Origin: Bradyrhizobium diversitatis
Lineage (GTDB): Bacteria > Pseudomonadota > Alphaproteobacteria > Rhizobiales > Xanthobacteraceae
Direction: 5' to 3'
Assembly (NCBI RefSeq): GCF_016031635.1
Contig: NZ_JACEGD010000030.1
Coordinates: forward strand, 1-64,000
Length of the DNA stretch: 64,000 bases
Part shown: positions 53,006 through 62,520 of the stretch, in pieces
Position numbering within the stretch: the first letter of the stretch is position 1
Layout of the letters: each line of letters opens with the position of its first letter
Made by a program: the position numbers and the translations under genes
The notes under the pieces: model-generated
What the model saw: the letters and a program-made list of their open reading frames with translations, nothing else
Told to the model about the DNA's origin: nothing
The model's database searches: none

Positions 53006-55201
53006 TCACGGCGCCTTCTGCGCGATCGGACGGCTCACGACTGCCGCCGTATCGAGCGGCTCGCATGTGACCGTCCGTGTCAGCCTTGGCGGCCCTGTCC
53101 AACCCGCGGTCTCGTTCACGGGCACAAACGTGCTTCCTTGCGGCGCCAGAATGATCGGCTCTGATTTCAGGCAGAGATCGGGAAATGCGATGCCATGGCC
53201 GCCGGCTCGGGTGAACCGCCCGACCAGCATCTGGGAGGCCTGCATCCGCGTCGCCGGCGACGCCCGCATCGTACGTTCGGGATCGAACGCGCGGTAGCAC
53301 GGCCAGTCGGTGTGGTTCGGTGCGAACTCGTATACGACCCGGCACGCCGCTCCGGCCGATTTCACGAAGGGCATATTCGAAGGCGCCGCGGCATCGCGTT
53401 CGAAAACCAATGTCTGCAGCGTCAACGCTTCCGTCGTCGCGTCGGACGTGACGGGCTTGTCCGCCTGGACCGCGACTTCTCCGCGCGAGAACACCAGCTT
53501 GGTTCTGGGTCGCGCGTCCCTGGTCTCCAGCACCAGCATGGGCCTCTCTGCCCAGGAGCGATCCAGTTCCACCTCGCCGTTGCCCATCATCAGTTGCACA
53601 TTGCCGACGGAGGGCTTGTCCTTGGCGAAATCGATCATGCGAAGGTGCACGTTCGACTTCGTCGCCCCGAGGCTCAGGAAGCGCAGGTCGTCCACCTTGC
53701 GCGTGATCGGCATCATCGGATCGAAGCGATCGTCGATGTCGAACCGCACGATCTTCTTCAGCCTGGCCGAGAGGGGTCCTTTTGCGGCGAGCGGCGGTGC
53801 AACGTCGATCACGAGCAGGGCGCCTTCGGGCGAAAAGCTATTGCCGAAGGCGCGCTGCCGGGCGGCGGTCAGCAGCGAGTCCGCCTGCTGTGCGATGTCC
53901 CGCGCGAAATAGATCTGCTGCCCGGGGCGAACCAGCGGAAAGTTCTGAAATGCGCCGAGCGCCGCGCCGTTGCGGACCTCCGTTTCGGGGAAGGTGACGC
54001 ATTTGGACCGATCGTCATGGTCGGTCTCCTCGACCTTCCGGGACGCAGAGCGCGAACAGAAGCTCAGATGGTGCTCTGTCGTCTTCTGTGGGCTCGCCGA
54101 GGTCGCATAGATGAGATCCGAACTTCCGGGTACCTCCATCGGAAGCGGAGAGGTCGCGAACATGTCGACTTCCACGCGGGTCAGCGATGGGCCCGCATCG
54201 ACCGAGCAGAGATCCCGGGTCGGCAAGGTATTGGTGAGGAGTCGCGCCGCATCGGCGCTGACGACACAGGATATGCTGTTCTCCGAGTTGTTCCGGCTCA
54301 TCCAGATCAGATGGTTCTTGCCCGCTCCATCGACCAGGAGATGCGGCGCCGCGTGCCGCCGGCGTGGCGGCAACCAGACCGGCATGGTTTCGGTCAGCAT
54401 GGGCACGCGCTTGAGCAGCACGTCCGGCAACCGCGTCACCCCGACCGAGCGCAGTTCGGCGCTGACGGCGTTGGGATCGGTGGTCCACTCGAGAACGGGA
54501 ACAGTCGCGCAGGTGATGCAGGTCACGGCCAGATTGGAGCGAAGGTTCTCGAACATGAGAATGACCTGATCGGGGTCATCTGCGTATTTGGCAGGTAGCG
54601 TCGCCTTGAATGGATGATCGACCACGCGACTGACCTGAAACCCGTTCGATCGCGACGGATCCGAGTCGAATTCGAAATAGGTCGACCGGTCCCAACCGCG
54701 ATAGGCGTCGTACCCTCCGAGACTCACGCCGGCCAGAACCATCTTGGAATCGGTCTGACAGCGCGCCGCGCCGCTCTCCTGACTGCTGTTTCGTATGTAC
54801 ACGCACAGCCGAAAAGCCGCGTTTTGCAGAATGCGATCGCAGTCGTTCTGGTTATAGCCGTAGGTCGCAAGGCCGTGGCGATAGCACAGGTCGTGAAAGA
54901 CGCAGGCCTGCCTGAAGCGCTGCAGGACGAGATGGCGCTTCTGGTTGGAATCCGTCCCGCCGTCGAACAAGATGTTGGCCCAGGGCGGCAGGCTGCAGTT
55001 CAAACCCTCGCCGCTGCCGCCGATGGTACTGACGACGTCCGGCCCCGATTGAAAGGCGGTGACCGTGGCGGGCATCTCGCCGTCGGTGATGTCGTCGACG
55101 TTCTTGTAGATGGAATCGGCGATGAAGGAAGGCAGATACGCAAAGGCCAGAACCGCCACGGCAATCAATGCAATCGACCAGCGGATCACCTTCCTGAACA
55201 T
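53006..55201 (-). CDS. Large exported protein with phospholipase A2-like active-site motif
   Basis: This is a 731-residue protein with an N-terminal anchor or signal (residues 8-24, WSIALIAVAVLAFAYLP). About residues 95-125 read QACVFHDLCYRHG and NQNDCDRIL. The pattern C-x2-HD-x-CY-x2-G with a downstream Asp is that of secreted phospholipase A2, where the His-Asp pair forms the catalytic and calcium site. The preceding PPWANILFDGGTDSNQ could be the equivalent of the calcium loop region. The remaining 600 residues, rich in beta-strand-like segments, contain scattered Cys (TCITCATVP) and match nothing I recognise. It is probably periplasmic or surface-bound. No partner gene is evident; a radical SAM gene lies 204 bases upstream on the same strand. 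Confidence 0.8.
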   Translation of the reverse strand: MFRKVIRWSIALIAVAVLAFAYLPSFIADSIYKNVDDITDGEMPATVTAFQSGPDVVSTIGGSGEGLNCSLPPWANILFDGGTDSNQKRHLVLQRFRQACVFHDLCYRHGLATYGYNQNDCDRILQNAAFRLCVYIRNSSQESGAARCQTDSKMVLAGVSLGGYDAYRGWDRSTYFEFDSDPSRSNGFQVSRVVDHPFKATLPAKYADDPDQVILMFENLRSNLAVTCITCATVPVLEWTTDPNAVSAELRSVGVTRLPDVLLKRVPMLTETMPVWLPPRRRHAAPHLLVDGAGKNHLIWMSRNNSENSISCVVSADAARLLTNTLPTRDLCSVDAGPSLTRVEVDMFATSPLPMEVPGSSDLIYATSASPQKTTEHHLSFCSRSASRKVEETDHDDRSKCVTFPETEVRNGAALGAFQNFPLVRPGQQIYFARDIAQQADSLLTAARQRAFGNSFSPEGALLVIDVAPPLAAKGPLSARLKKIVRFDIDDRFDPMMPITRKVDDLRFLSLGATKSNVHLRMIDFAKDKPSVGNVQLMMGNGEVELDRSWAERPMLVLETRDARPRTKLVFSRGEVAVQADKPVTSDATTEALTLQTLVFERDAAAPSNMPFVKSAGAACRVVYEFAPNHTDWPCYRAFDPERTMRASPATRMQASQMLVGRFTRAGGHGIAFPDLCLKSEPIILAPQGSTFVPVNETAGWTGPPRLTRTVTCEPLDTAAVVSRPIAQKAP

Positions 55202-55405
55202 GGCTCAACCCCGTTAAAGCCAATCTGGCAATGACGCAGCGGCGCACCGAAATCATGGCAGGCCCGGTGTCGTCCGGATGACGATCAGCTTGAGGTTGTT
55301 CGGCTGTCAAGCCGGGATCTCACACATGACAGCCGCTTTGATTGCCAGAAGGCCTGCCCGGCGGCGCATCGAAGCGCCCCGCGGCCCCCGTAGGCCTTCC
55401 GGATC

Positions 55406-57025
55406 TCAGGCCAGATGTCGAATCTCGGTCGCGTCCATTTCCACGACGGGATTGGGCATGTGCTCGTCCAGCGCGGCCAGACGCTCGTCGATAGCCGCGA
55501 TCACCTTGCGCGAGAACGGTCCGAGATGCGCATAGGCCGCGATCATCTGCACGGCGATGCGTGCGGACGAGGTGTCACGCTTGGCGCAATTCATGAAGGT
55601 CTGCCACAGCGGCCCCCGTGCCTCGGGAAGGGCGGAGACCACCTTGTGCACCGTCTCCATCGCCCCCAGTCTGGCGCGGATATCTCCTTCGGCGAGTTCG
55701 GGGCGCTGCCTGGATCGGTCGAGCAGCGTCATCAGGCGGTCGACGCGTCCTGCATAGGCCGCCGGGCTGTAGGTGTGCTCCAGCACCCGCCTGTAGTCCA
55801 ACAGGATGTCGCGCAACGGGCGGACGGGATCGAAATTGATGCCGGCCGTGCACTGATCGGCGCCGATGGTCGGCGCCACATCATGGCCCGGATGCAGCCG
55901 GCCTTCGCGCTCGAGGCGGCGCGTGAGCTGCGTGTTCGGCAAGGCATAGAGCAGGCCGACCATGGCGACGGGAATCGCGGCCTCCTCGATGAATTCGATC
56001 ATGGCCTCCGCCATCGAGACCTTCTCGTTGTCGAAGCCGACGATGAAGCCCGCGGTGACCAGCATGCCCGCGGCGTAGATCTTGTGGATGCTCTCGGCGA
56101 TGTTGCGCCGCGTGTTCTGCTTCTTCCGCATCGCGACCAGCGTCGCCGGGTCCGGACTTTCGATGCCGACGAAGATACCGAAGAAATTGGCCGCCCCCAT
56201 CAGCTCCAGCAGCTCCGGATCGTCGGCGAGGTTGACCGAGGCTTCCGTGGAGAATTCGAAGGGATAGCCGTGCGTGCGCTGCCATTCGGCGAGCCTCGGC
56301 AGGAATTGCCGCAGCGACTTCTTGTTGCCGATGAAATTGTCGTCGACGAAGTCGAGATGGCCGCGATAGCCCATCCGGTAGAGCGTCTCGAGCTCGACGA
56401 ACATCTGCTCGACCGTCTTGGTCCGCGGCACCCGGCCATAGAGCTCGATGATGTCGCAGAATTCGCAGGTGAAGGGACAGCCGCGCGAATACTGCACACC
56501 GAGATAGAGATAGTCCTCGAACTTGAGCAGGTCGAAGCGCGGCACCGGCGTCTTGGTGACGTCGGCCTGGAACTTCGGCGCGGTGAAGGTGCCGGAACGT
56601 GCGCCGCTCTCCCAGGCTGCGATGAATTCGTCGATGACGCTCTCGGCCTCGCCGAGCACCCGGAAGTCGGCCCGCTCATAGAGGTGGGGGCTCGAGGTGG
56701 GATCCGGACCGCCGACCACGACCGGCTTGCCGGCGGCGCGACACATCTCGATCAGGCGCAGCGTGTCGGCCTGCTGCGGCATCATTCCGCCGGTGAACAC
56801 GACGTCGGCCCAGGCGAGATCATCGTCGCCGAGCGGCGCAGTGTTGCAATCGATCAGCCGGACCGTCCAGCTCTCGGGCAGCATCGCGGCAACGGTGATC
56901 AGGCCCAAGGGGGCGGCAGGGCGCTTGACGCCCATCACTTTGCAGGATTCGCCAAAGCTCCAGAAGGACTCTGCCGAGAACAGCGGGTAGAGCATCAGCA
57001 CGTTGCAGGGACTCGGCACGTTCAT
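55406..57025 (-). CDS. B12-binding-domain radical SAM protein (DUF4070 type)
   Basis: This is a 539-residue radical SAM enzyme. An N-terminal cobalamin-binding domain (about 1-150) contains LITVAAMLPESWTVRLIDCN and KPVVVGGPDPTSSP. The SAM domain has the 4Fe-4S motif YSRGCPFTCEFCDIIELYG (CxxxCxxC) near residue 186 and GHLDFVDDNFIGN. A C-terminal extension (about 400-539) matches the DUF4070 type found in hopanoid-related and other proteins. It differs from hopanoid C-2 methylase HpnP in the N-terminus, so HpnP is not claimed. ATG 57025 follows AAAGGAG. The substrate is unknown; related enzymes methylate or rearrange lipids and secondary metabolites. Confidence 0.9.
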   Translation of the reverse strand: MNVPSPCNVLMLYPLFSAESFWSFGESCKVMGVKRPAAPLGLITVAAMLPESWTVRLIDCNTAPLGDDDLAWADVVFTGGMMPQQADTLRLIEMCRAAGKPVVVGGPDPTSSPHLYERADFRVLGEAESVIDEFIAAWESGARSGTFTAPKFQADVTKTPVPRFDLLKFEDYLYLGVQYSRGCPFTCEFCDIIELYGRVPRTKTVEQMFVELETLYRMGYRGHLDFVDDNFIGNKKSLRQFLPRLAEWQRTHGYPFEFSTEASVNLADDPELLELMGAANFFGIFVGIESPDPATLVAMRKKQNTRRNIAESIHKIYAAGMLVTAGFIVGFDNEKVSMAEAMIEFIEEAAIPVAMVGLLYALPNTQLTRRLEREGRLHPGHDVAPTIGADQCTAGINFDPVRPLRDILLDYRRVLEHTYSPAAYAGRVDRLMTLLDRSRQRPELAEGDIRARLGAMETVHKVVSALPEARGPLWQTFMNCAKRDTSSARIAVQMIAAYAHLGPFSRKVIAAIDERLAALDEHMPNPVVEMDATEIRHLA

Positions 57026-57365
57026 GGAACTCCTTTTGCTTCGGCCCAGTGTACCAGAGCGCAGGCGTCTTGCATCCCGGCAAAAGGGACAAACTGTCGC
57101 CGCTGTGCGGGGCGCGACCCGGGCCTGGAACCGGCCTTGACGGCCGGTCGTCGCCTGAAGCCACGGATTGGCGCCCATGGAGCAGACGTCAACCCGAATC
57201 GATCGACGAAGGGATGAGGCAAAACAGCGCCGCGGTCCATACTCTCGCGGGCCGGGCAATGCCTCCCGGCTAGCCCTCGGACTGTTGATTTGAACAGTTC
57301 CAGTTTGCCGGACAGATTGCGCCCCTGAGTTCAATCGGTGGATTGGGCCAATCAGGGGACTTGCG
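57026..57365. other. Divergent intergenic region, no feature seen
   Basis: The 340 bases between the divergent radical SAM and 2Fe-2S genes show no convincing short gene, FixK box, EcfG promoter or family A-C repeat. It should hold promoters for both directions. Confidence 0.55.
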
Positions 57366-57815
<450 letters not shown>

Positions 57816-57826
57816 GGAGCCGCCCC

Positions 57827-60013
57827 ATGAACAAGCACCTCTCTCCCAAGATGAACCGTCGTGCCTTCGTCATCGGCAGCGCTGCCGTCGGCGCGGGGCT
57901 TGCAATCGGCCTCGACATTCCCTTCGGCGGCCCCGCCGTGGTGCGCGCCGCCGACGGCTCGCCCGAGATCGGCGCCTGGGTCGTGATCAGGCCCGACGAC
58001 ACCGTGGTGATCCGCATCGCCCGCTCCGAGATGGGCCAGGGCTCGCTCACCGGTCTCGCCCAGCTCGTCGCCGAGGAGCTCGAATGCGACTGGACCAAGG
58101 TCACGACCGAATATCCGACCCCGGGCCAGAGCGTCGCGCGCAAGCGCGTCTGGGGCGATTTCTCGACCGGCGGCAGCCGCGGCATCCGTTCTTCGCAGGA
58201 CTATGTCCGCAAGGGTGGCGCCACCGCGCGCGTGATGCTGATCCAGGCGGCCGCCGATGCGTGGAAAGTGCCGGCCTCCGAGTGCACGGCCGCGAACAGC
58301 GTCATCACCCATACACGTTCGGGCCGGACCACGACCTACGGCAAGGTCGCCGAGGCTGCGGCGAAGCTGACGCCGCCAGCGGACGTCAAGCTGAAGGATC
58401 CGAAGGACTGGAAGCTGATCGGCAAGGGCGTAAAGCGGCTCGACACCGTCGACAAGACTACCGGCGCCATGATCTACGGCGTCGACGTCAAGCTGCCGGG
58501 CATGCTGAACGCCGCGATCAAGGACTGCCCCGTGTTCGGCGGCAAGCTGAAGAGCTTCGACGAAGCCAAGATCGCCGGCATGAAGGGCGTCAAGAAGGTG
58601 GTCAAGGTCGGCGATACCGCGGTCGCCGTCGTTGCCGACACCTGGTGGCACGCCAAGACCGCACTGGAGGCGCTGCCGATCGTCTGGGACGAGGGTGACA
58701 ACGCCAAGGTTTCCAGCGCGTCGATTGCGAAATGGCTGGCCGAGGGACTCGACGACGCGCAGCCGGCCTATGTCGGCAACAAGAACGGTGATGCGAAGGC
58801 GGCGATTGCCAGCGCCGCCAAGAAGGTCGAGGCCGTCTACAGCTATCCCTACCAGAACCACGCCACGATGGAACCGATGAACGCCACCGCGATCTACACG
58901 GCGGACAAATGCGAGGTCTGGTGCGGCACGCAGAATGGCGAGGCGGCCTTCGCTGCCGTGCTGGAGGCTTCCGGCCTGCCGGCCGAGAAATGCGACGTGC
59001 ACAAGGTGATGCCAGGCGGCGGCTTCGGCCGGCGCGGTCAGACCGACTATGTGCGCCAGGCGGTCATGATCGCCAGGCAGATGCCGGGCACACCGATCAA
59101 GCTGTTGTGGTCGCGCGAAGAGGACATGGCGCAGGGCAGGTATCACCCGATCACCCAGTGCAAGATGACCGGCGCGTTCGACGCCAACAACAATCTGATC
59201 GCGCTGCACTACCGCCTGTCCGGCCAGTCGATCCTGTTCTCGCTACGTCCCGAAGCGCTGCAGAACGGCATGGATCCCGTCGCGTTCCAGGGCGTCGCCC
59301 AGTCCGGAGACGCCGCGTTCGGCTATTCGGTGCCGAACCTGTTGATCGAGCATGCGATGCGCAACCCGCACGTTCCGCCGGGCTTCTGGCGCGGCGTCAA
59401 CGTCAATCACAATGCGATCTACATGGAATGCTTCATGGATGAGCTGGCTCAGGCCGCAGGCCAGGACCCGCTCGAATTCCGTCGCAAGCTGATGGGCAAT
59501 CATCCCAAGCACCTCGCGGTGCTCAATGCCGTGGCCGAGAAGATCGGCTGGGACACGCCGGCGCCACAGGGCGTCTATCGCGGCATCGCGCAGGTCATGG
59601 GCTACGGCAGCTATGTCGCCGGCGCCGCCGAGATTTCGGTGACCGACGGCAGCAAGATCAAGGTGCATCGCATCGTCGCCTCCACCGATCCCGGCTACAT
59701 CGTCAATCCGGCGCAGGTGGAACGGCAGATCGCCGGCTCCTTTGTCTATGGCCTCTCCGCGCTGTTCTATGGCGGCTGCACCGTCAAGGACGGCAAGATC
59801 GAGCAGACCAACTTCGACACCTACAACTCGATGCGCATCAACGAGATGCCGAAGGTGGAATCGGTGATGGTGCCGAGCGGCGGGTTCTGGGGCGGCGTCG
59901 GCGAGCCGACCATCGGCGTCGCAGCGCCGGCCGTACTCAATGCGTACTTCGCCGCGACCGGCAAGCGCATCCGTTCGGTGCCGCTGCGGGACCAGAACAT
60001 CACGTTCGCGTAA
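57827..60013 (+). CDS. Molybdopterin-binding catalytic subunit, IorB-type (xanthine dehydrogenase family)
   Basis: This is a 728-residue catalytic subunit of a molybdenum hydroxylase. The N-terminus has a Tat signal (MNRRAFVIGSAAVGAGLAIG). The molybdopterin-binding text is typical of single-chain IorB proteins: RIARSEMGQGSLTGLAQLVAEEL, QNHATMEPMNATAIY, KVMPGGGFGRRGQTDYVRQA, HVPPGFWRGVNVNHNAIYMECF and the C-terminal Glu in GGVGEPTIGVAAPAVLNAYF. It oxidises an aldehyde or N-heterocycle using water as oxygen source, with electrons going through the 2Fe-2S subunit to a cytochrome. AAGGAG precedes the ATG. No cytochrome subunit or CoxI-type maturation gene adjoins; the sox-like genes follow. The substrate is unknown. 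Confidence 0.93.
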   Translation: MNKHLSPKMNRRAFVIGSAAVGAGLAIGLDIPFGGPAVVRAADGSPEIGAWVVIRPDDTVVIRIARSEMGQGSLTGLAQLVAEELECDWTKVTTEYPTPGQSVARKRVWGDFSTGGSRGIRSSQDYVRKGGATARVMLIQAAADAWKVPASECTAANSVITHTRSGRTTTYGKVAEAAAKLTPPADVKLKDPKDWKLIGKGVKRLDTVDKTTGAMIYGVDVKLPGMLNAAIKDCPVFGGKLKSFDEAKIAGMKGVKKVVKVGDTAVAVVADTWWHAKTALEALPIVWDEGDNAKVSSASIAKWLAEGLDDAQPAYVGNKNGDAKAAIASAAKKVEAVYSYPYQNHATMEPMNATAIYTADKCEVWCGTQNGEAAFAAVLEASGLPAEKCDVHKVMPGGGFGRRGQTDYVRQAVMIARQMPGTPIKLLWSREEDMAQGRYHPITQCKMTGAFDANNNLIALHYRLSGQSILFSLRPEALQNGMDPVAFQGVAQSGDAAFGYSVPNLLIEHAMRNPHVPPGFWRGVNVNHNAIYMECFMDELAQAAGQDPLEFRRKLMGNHPKHLAVLNAVAEKIGWDTPAPQGVYRGIAQVMGYGSYVAGAAEISVTDGSKIKVHRIVASTDPGYIVNPAQVERQIAGSFVYGLSALFYGGCTVKDGKIEQTNFDTYNSMRINEMPKVESVMVPSGGFWGGVGEPTIGVAAPAVLNAYFAATGKRIRSVPLRDQNITFA

Positions 60014-60090
60014 GGCATGATTCGGACCCGAAGGGCCGCGTTAGCGCAAAGTGCGAAGCGGTTTTCCGAAAAAGATCATGCTCAAACAAC
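60014..60090. repeat. Intergenic repeat, family B
   Basis: The copy begins directly after the TAA of the IorB-type gene with GGCATGATTCGGA and ends AGATCATGCTCAAACAAC, with CGGTTTTCCGAAAA inside. The middle is longer than in the other copies (CCCGAAGGGCCGCGTTAGCG inserted). It separates the hydroxylase from fccB. Confidence 0.85.
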
Positions 60091-60139
60091 GACTCGCGGC
60101 GGCCATGCCGGCCGCCGCAGCATTTTCCGGACAAGCCTC

Positions 60140-61411
60140 ATGAATGCGCCGGTGACACGGCGGAATGCCATCCTCGGCATCGCCGTCGCGGCCACATCGC
60201 TCGTCGCACCTTCGATGCTGCGCGCGCAATCGGCGGGCCGCGTCGTCGTGGTCGGCGGCGGCTTTGGCGGCACGGCTTGCGCCCGGGCGCTCAAGCGCGC
60301 CGACGCCAGATTGCAGGTCACCCTGATCGAGCCGAACAAGACCTACGTCTCCTGCCCCTTTAGTAACGAGGTGATCGCGGGCCTGCGCGAGATCGAGGCG
60401 CAGCAGTTCGGCTATGACAGGCTCGCCGCCGCCGGCATCACCGTCGTCGCCCAGGCCGCAACGGCCATCGACGCGCAAAAGCGTCGTGTGACCACGAGCG
60501 ATGGCACCGCATTTGGCTATGACCGGCTCGTGCTCTCGCCCGGCATCGACTTCCATCCCGAAGCCCTGCCCGGCTACGACGAGGTCGCATCGGAGACGAT
60601 GCCGCACGCCTGGAAGGCCGGTGCGCAAACGCTTTTGCTGCGCAGGCAACTCGAAGCGATGCCGGATGGCGGCACCGTCGCCATTGCAATCCCGGCCAAT
60701 CCCTCTCGTTGCCCGCCCGCGCCTTACGAGCGCGCCGGCTTGATCGCGCATTACCTGAAGACGAAGAAGCCGCGCTCGAAAGTTCTGATCCTCGATGCCA
60801 AGGACACTTTCTCCCAGCAGCGGCTGTTCGAACAGGCATGGAAGGAGCTCTACGGCGACATGATCGAACGCGTCGCCCTCTCGCAAGGCGGCCGCGTCAC
60901 CTCAATCGATGCCGCGACCAAGACCATCGTCACCGAATTCGGCAACTACACCCCTGATGTCGCCAACGTCATCCCACCGCAGCGCGCCGGCCGCATTGCC
61001 GGGGTCGCGGGCGTTGCTGATGCGACCGGCTGGTGCCCGATCGATCCTGTCACGTTCGAATCGAAACTCGTCCCGAACGTCCACGTCATCGGCGACGCCA
61101 GCCTTGGCGGCGGCATCCCAAAATCGGCCTCCGCTGCTAGCGCGCAGGGCAAGGCCGGCGCGGCCGCGATCGTCAACCTGCTCGCGGGTCGCACACCGGA
61201 GGCGCCACGACTCACAGGGGTCTGCTACAGCACCGTCGCGCCCGGCTACGGTTTCTCGCTCGCCGGCAACTACCAGCCCAGAGGCGACATCTTTGCCGAG
61301 GTCGAGGGCGGCGCGACCAGCCCAGTCGACGCGCCACGCGAATTGCGGGCGCGCGAGGCGACTGAAGCCGAGCGCTGGTTTCAGGCCATCACGGCGGATT
61401 GTTTTGGCTAG
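60140..61411 (+). CDS. Flavocytochrome c sulfide dehydrogenase flavoprotein subunit (FccB/SoxF type)
   Basis: This is a periplasmic FAD enzyme of 423 residues that oxidises sulfide or a sulfur intermediate. A Tat signal (TRRNAILGIAVAATSLVA) precedes the FAD loop RVVVVGGGFGGTACARALK. The family redox Cys pair is visible in NPSRCPPAPYERAGL and GWCPIDPVTFES. The second FAD segment is VPNVHVIGDASLGG. ATG 60140 gives this signal; a longer upstream frame runs through the repeat and is not coding. It precedes soxX-Y-Z-A on the same strand, so its electron acceptor may be one of those cytochromes. No fccA gene adjoins. Confidence 0.92.
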   Translation: MNAPVTRRNAILGIAVAATSLVAPSMLRAQSAGRVVVVGGGFGGTACARALKRADARLQVTLIEPNKTYVSCPFSNEVIAGLREIEAQQFGYDRLAAAGITVVAQAATAIDAQKRRVTTSDGTAFGYDRLVLSPGIDFHPEALPGYDEVASETMPHAWKAGAQTLLLRRQLEAMPDGGTVAIAIPANPSRCPPAPYERAGLIAHYLKTKKPRSKVLILDAKDTFSQQRLFEQAWKELYGDMIERVALSQGGRVTSIDAATKTIVTEFGNYTPDVANVIPPQRAGRIAGVAGVADATGWCPIDPVTFESKLVPNVHVIGDASLGGGIPKSASAASAQGKAGAAAIVNLLAGRTPEAPRLTGVCYSTVAPGYGFSLAGNYQPRGDIFAEVEGGATSPVDAPRELRAREATEAERWFQAITADCFG

Positions 61412-61452
61412 AGCAATGATGGAACGGGCCTGCCGCCACGACCCCAGTGTGC

Positions 61453-61570
61453 CCCCTCCCCCGCCTGCGGGGGAGGGTTGGGGAGAGGATGTCTCAACAG
61501 CGAAGACTCCCCCAGAGGAAAGAACCCTCACCCGGCGCTGCGCGCCGACCTCTCCCGCAAGCGGGAGAGG
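61453..61570. repeat. Intergenic palindromic repeat, family A variant
   Basis: The left hairpin is CCCTCCCCC-GCCTGC-GGGGGAGGG and the right is CCTCTCCCGCAAGCGGGAGAGG ending at 61570, with AACCCTCACCCGGCGCTGCGCGCCG between. It ends 17 bases before the probable original start of soxX. Confidence 0.8.
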
Positions 61571-61625
61571 CAAGTGGAGGCCGCGGCTTGATCTCTCGTC
61601 TCACATTCCTTCGATTGTCGCTGCG

Positions 61626-62048
61626 GTGATCGCGCTAAGCCTTGCACTTGCCGCCGGCGCGAGAGCCGAAGAGCTCCTGTCCTACACAATCGTCAGCGAC
61701 AGCATTCCCGCCTCGCTCACAGGTTTCCCCGGCGATGCCGCGCGCGGGCGCGCGCTGGTGCTGGCGCGCACGACGACCTGCATTCTCTGCCATTCCGGGC
61801 CATTTCCGGAAACCCGGTTCCAGGGCGATCTCGCGCCTGATCTCACCGGCGCCGGGAACCGGTGGTCGGTGAGCCAGTTGCGGCTTCGACTGGTCGATGC
61901 CTCGCGTTTCAACCCGCAGACCATCATGCCGTCCTACTATCGCGCCGACGGCCTCGTCCGCGTCGGACGCAACTTCGCCGGCAAGCCGATCTTGTCGGCT
62001 GCGGAGATCGAGGACATCGTGGCTTTTCTTGCAACGCTTCGGGACTAG
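61626..62048 (+). CDS. soxX: Sulfur-oxidation cytochrome c SoxX (start uncertain)
   Basis: This is a monohaem cytochrome c that with SoxA joins thiosulfate to the SoxYZ carrier. The mature part starts near AEELLSYTIVSDSIPASLTG. It has GDAARGRALVLARTTTCILCHSG (CxxCH) and a Met ligand in TIMPSYYRADG, ending IVAFLATLRD. The in-frame GTG at 61626 gives only a stub of a signal peptide. A TTG at 61588 with ideal GGAGG upstream encodes MISRLTFLRLSLR, a good n-region, but hits TGA at 61627-61629, overlapping the GTG. One missing base would fuse both into a normal signal peptide, so a small frameshift or a coupled leader is likely. Confidence 0.82.
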   Translation: MIALSLALAAGARAEELLSYTIVSDSIPASLTGFPGDAARGRALVLARTTTCILCHSGPFPETRFQGDLAPDLTGAGNRWSVSQLRLRLVDASRFNPQTIMPSYYRADGLVRVGRNFAGKPILSAAEIEDIVAFLATLRD

Positions 62049-62052
62049 GTTC

Positions 62053-62520
62053 ATGCCAACCACGCGACGACAATTCCTGGGCCTCGCCGGCGGCGTGACG
62101 GTCGCCGGCACCATCCCGATCGTCACGCTGCGGCCGATCGAAGCAACGCCGGCAATGCTCAACACCGCGATCCGCAACGTCGTCGGCGAAGCCCAGATTC
62201 GCAACGGCAGGGTGAAGCTCGACATTCCGCCGCTGGTCGAGAACGGCAACACGGTGCCGATGACGGTGAGCGTTGCAAGCCCGATGACGGCCGATGACCA
62301 CGTCAAGAGCATCCACGTCTTCAACGAAAAGAACCCGCAGCCGAACATCGGCAATTTCTATTTCGGCCCCTCCTCCGGCCGAGCCCAGGTCTCGACCCGG
62401 ATCCGGCTCGCCGATACCCAGAAGGTCGTCGCGATCGCGCATCTCTCCGACGACACGTTCTGGCAGGTTGCCGCGGACGTCGTCGTGACGTTGGCCGCCT
62501 GCACCGAGGAGACGAACTGA
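62053..62520 (+). CDS. soxY: SoxY-like sulfur carrier protein
   Basis: This is a periplasmic protein of 155 residues with a Tat signal (MPTTRRQFLGLAGGVTVAG). The fold matches SoxY: GRVKLDIPPLVENGNTVP, VSVASPMTADDHVKSIHVFN, NPQPNIGNFYFGP and LADTQKVVAIAHLSD. In standard SoxY the chain ends with GGCGG, whose Cys carries the sulfur chain. Here the tail reads VVVTLAACTEETN: a Cys is six from the end, but the glycine swing arm is absent. The gene follows soxX by 4 bases and overlaps soxZ (TGATG). The carrier role is inferred from context and fold. Confidence 0.88.
   Translation: MPTTRRQFLGLAGGVTVAGTIPIVTLRPIEATPAMLNTAIRNVVGEAQIRNGRVKLDIPPLVENGNTVPMTVSVASPMTADDHVKSIHVFNEKNPQPNIGNFYFGPSSGRAQVSTRIRLADTQKVVAIAHLSDDTFWQVAADVVVTLAACTEETN

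Noticed and set aside
55406-57025. Calling the B12-radical SAM protein hopanoid C-2 methylase HpnP
   Set aside because: The N-terminus and the segment after the cobalamin domain differ from the HpnP pattern I know, and no hopanoid gene is nearby.
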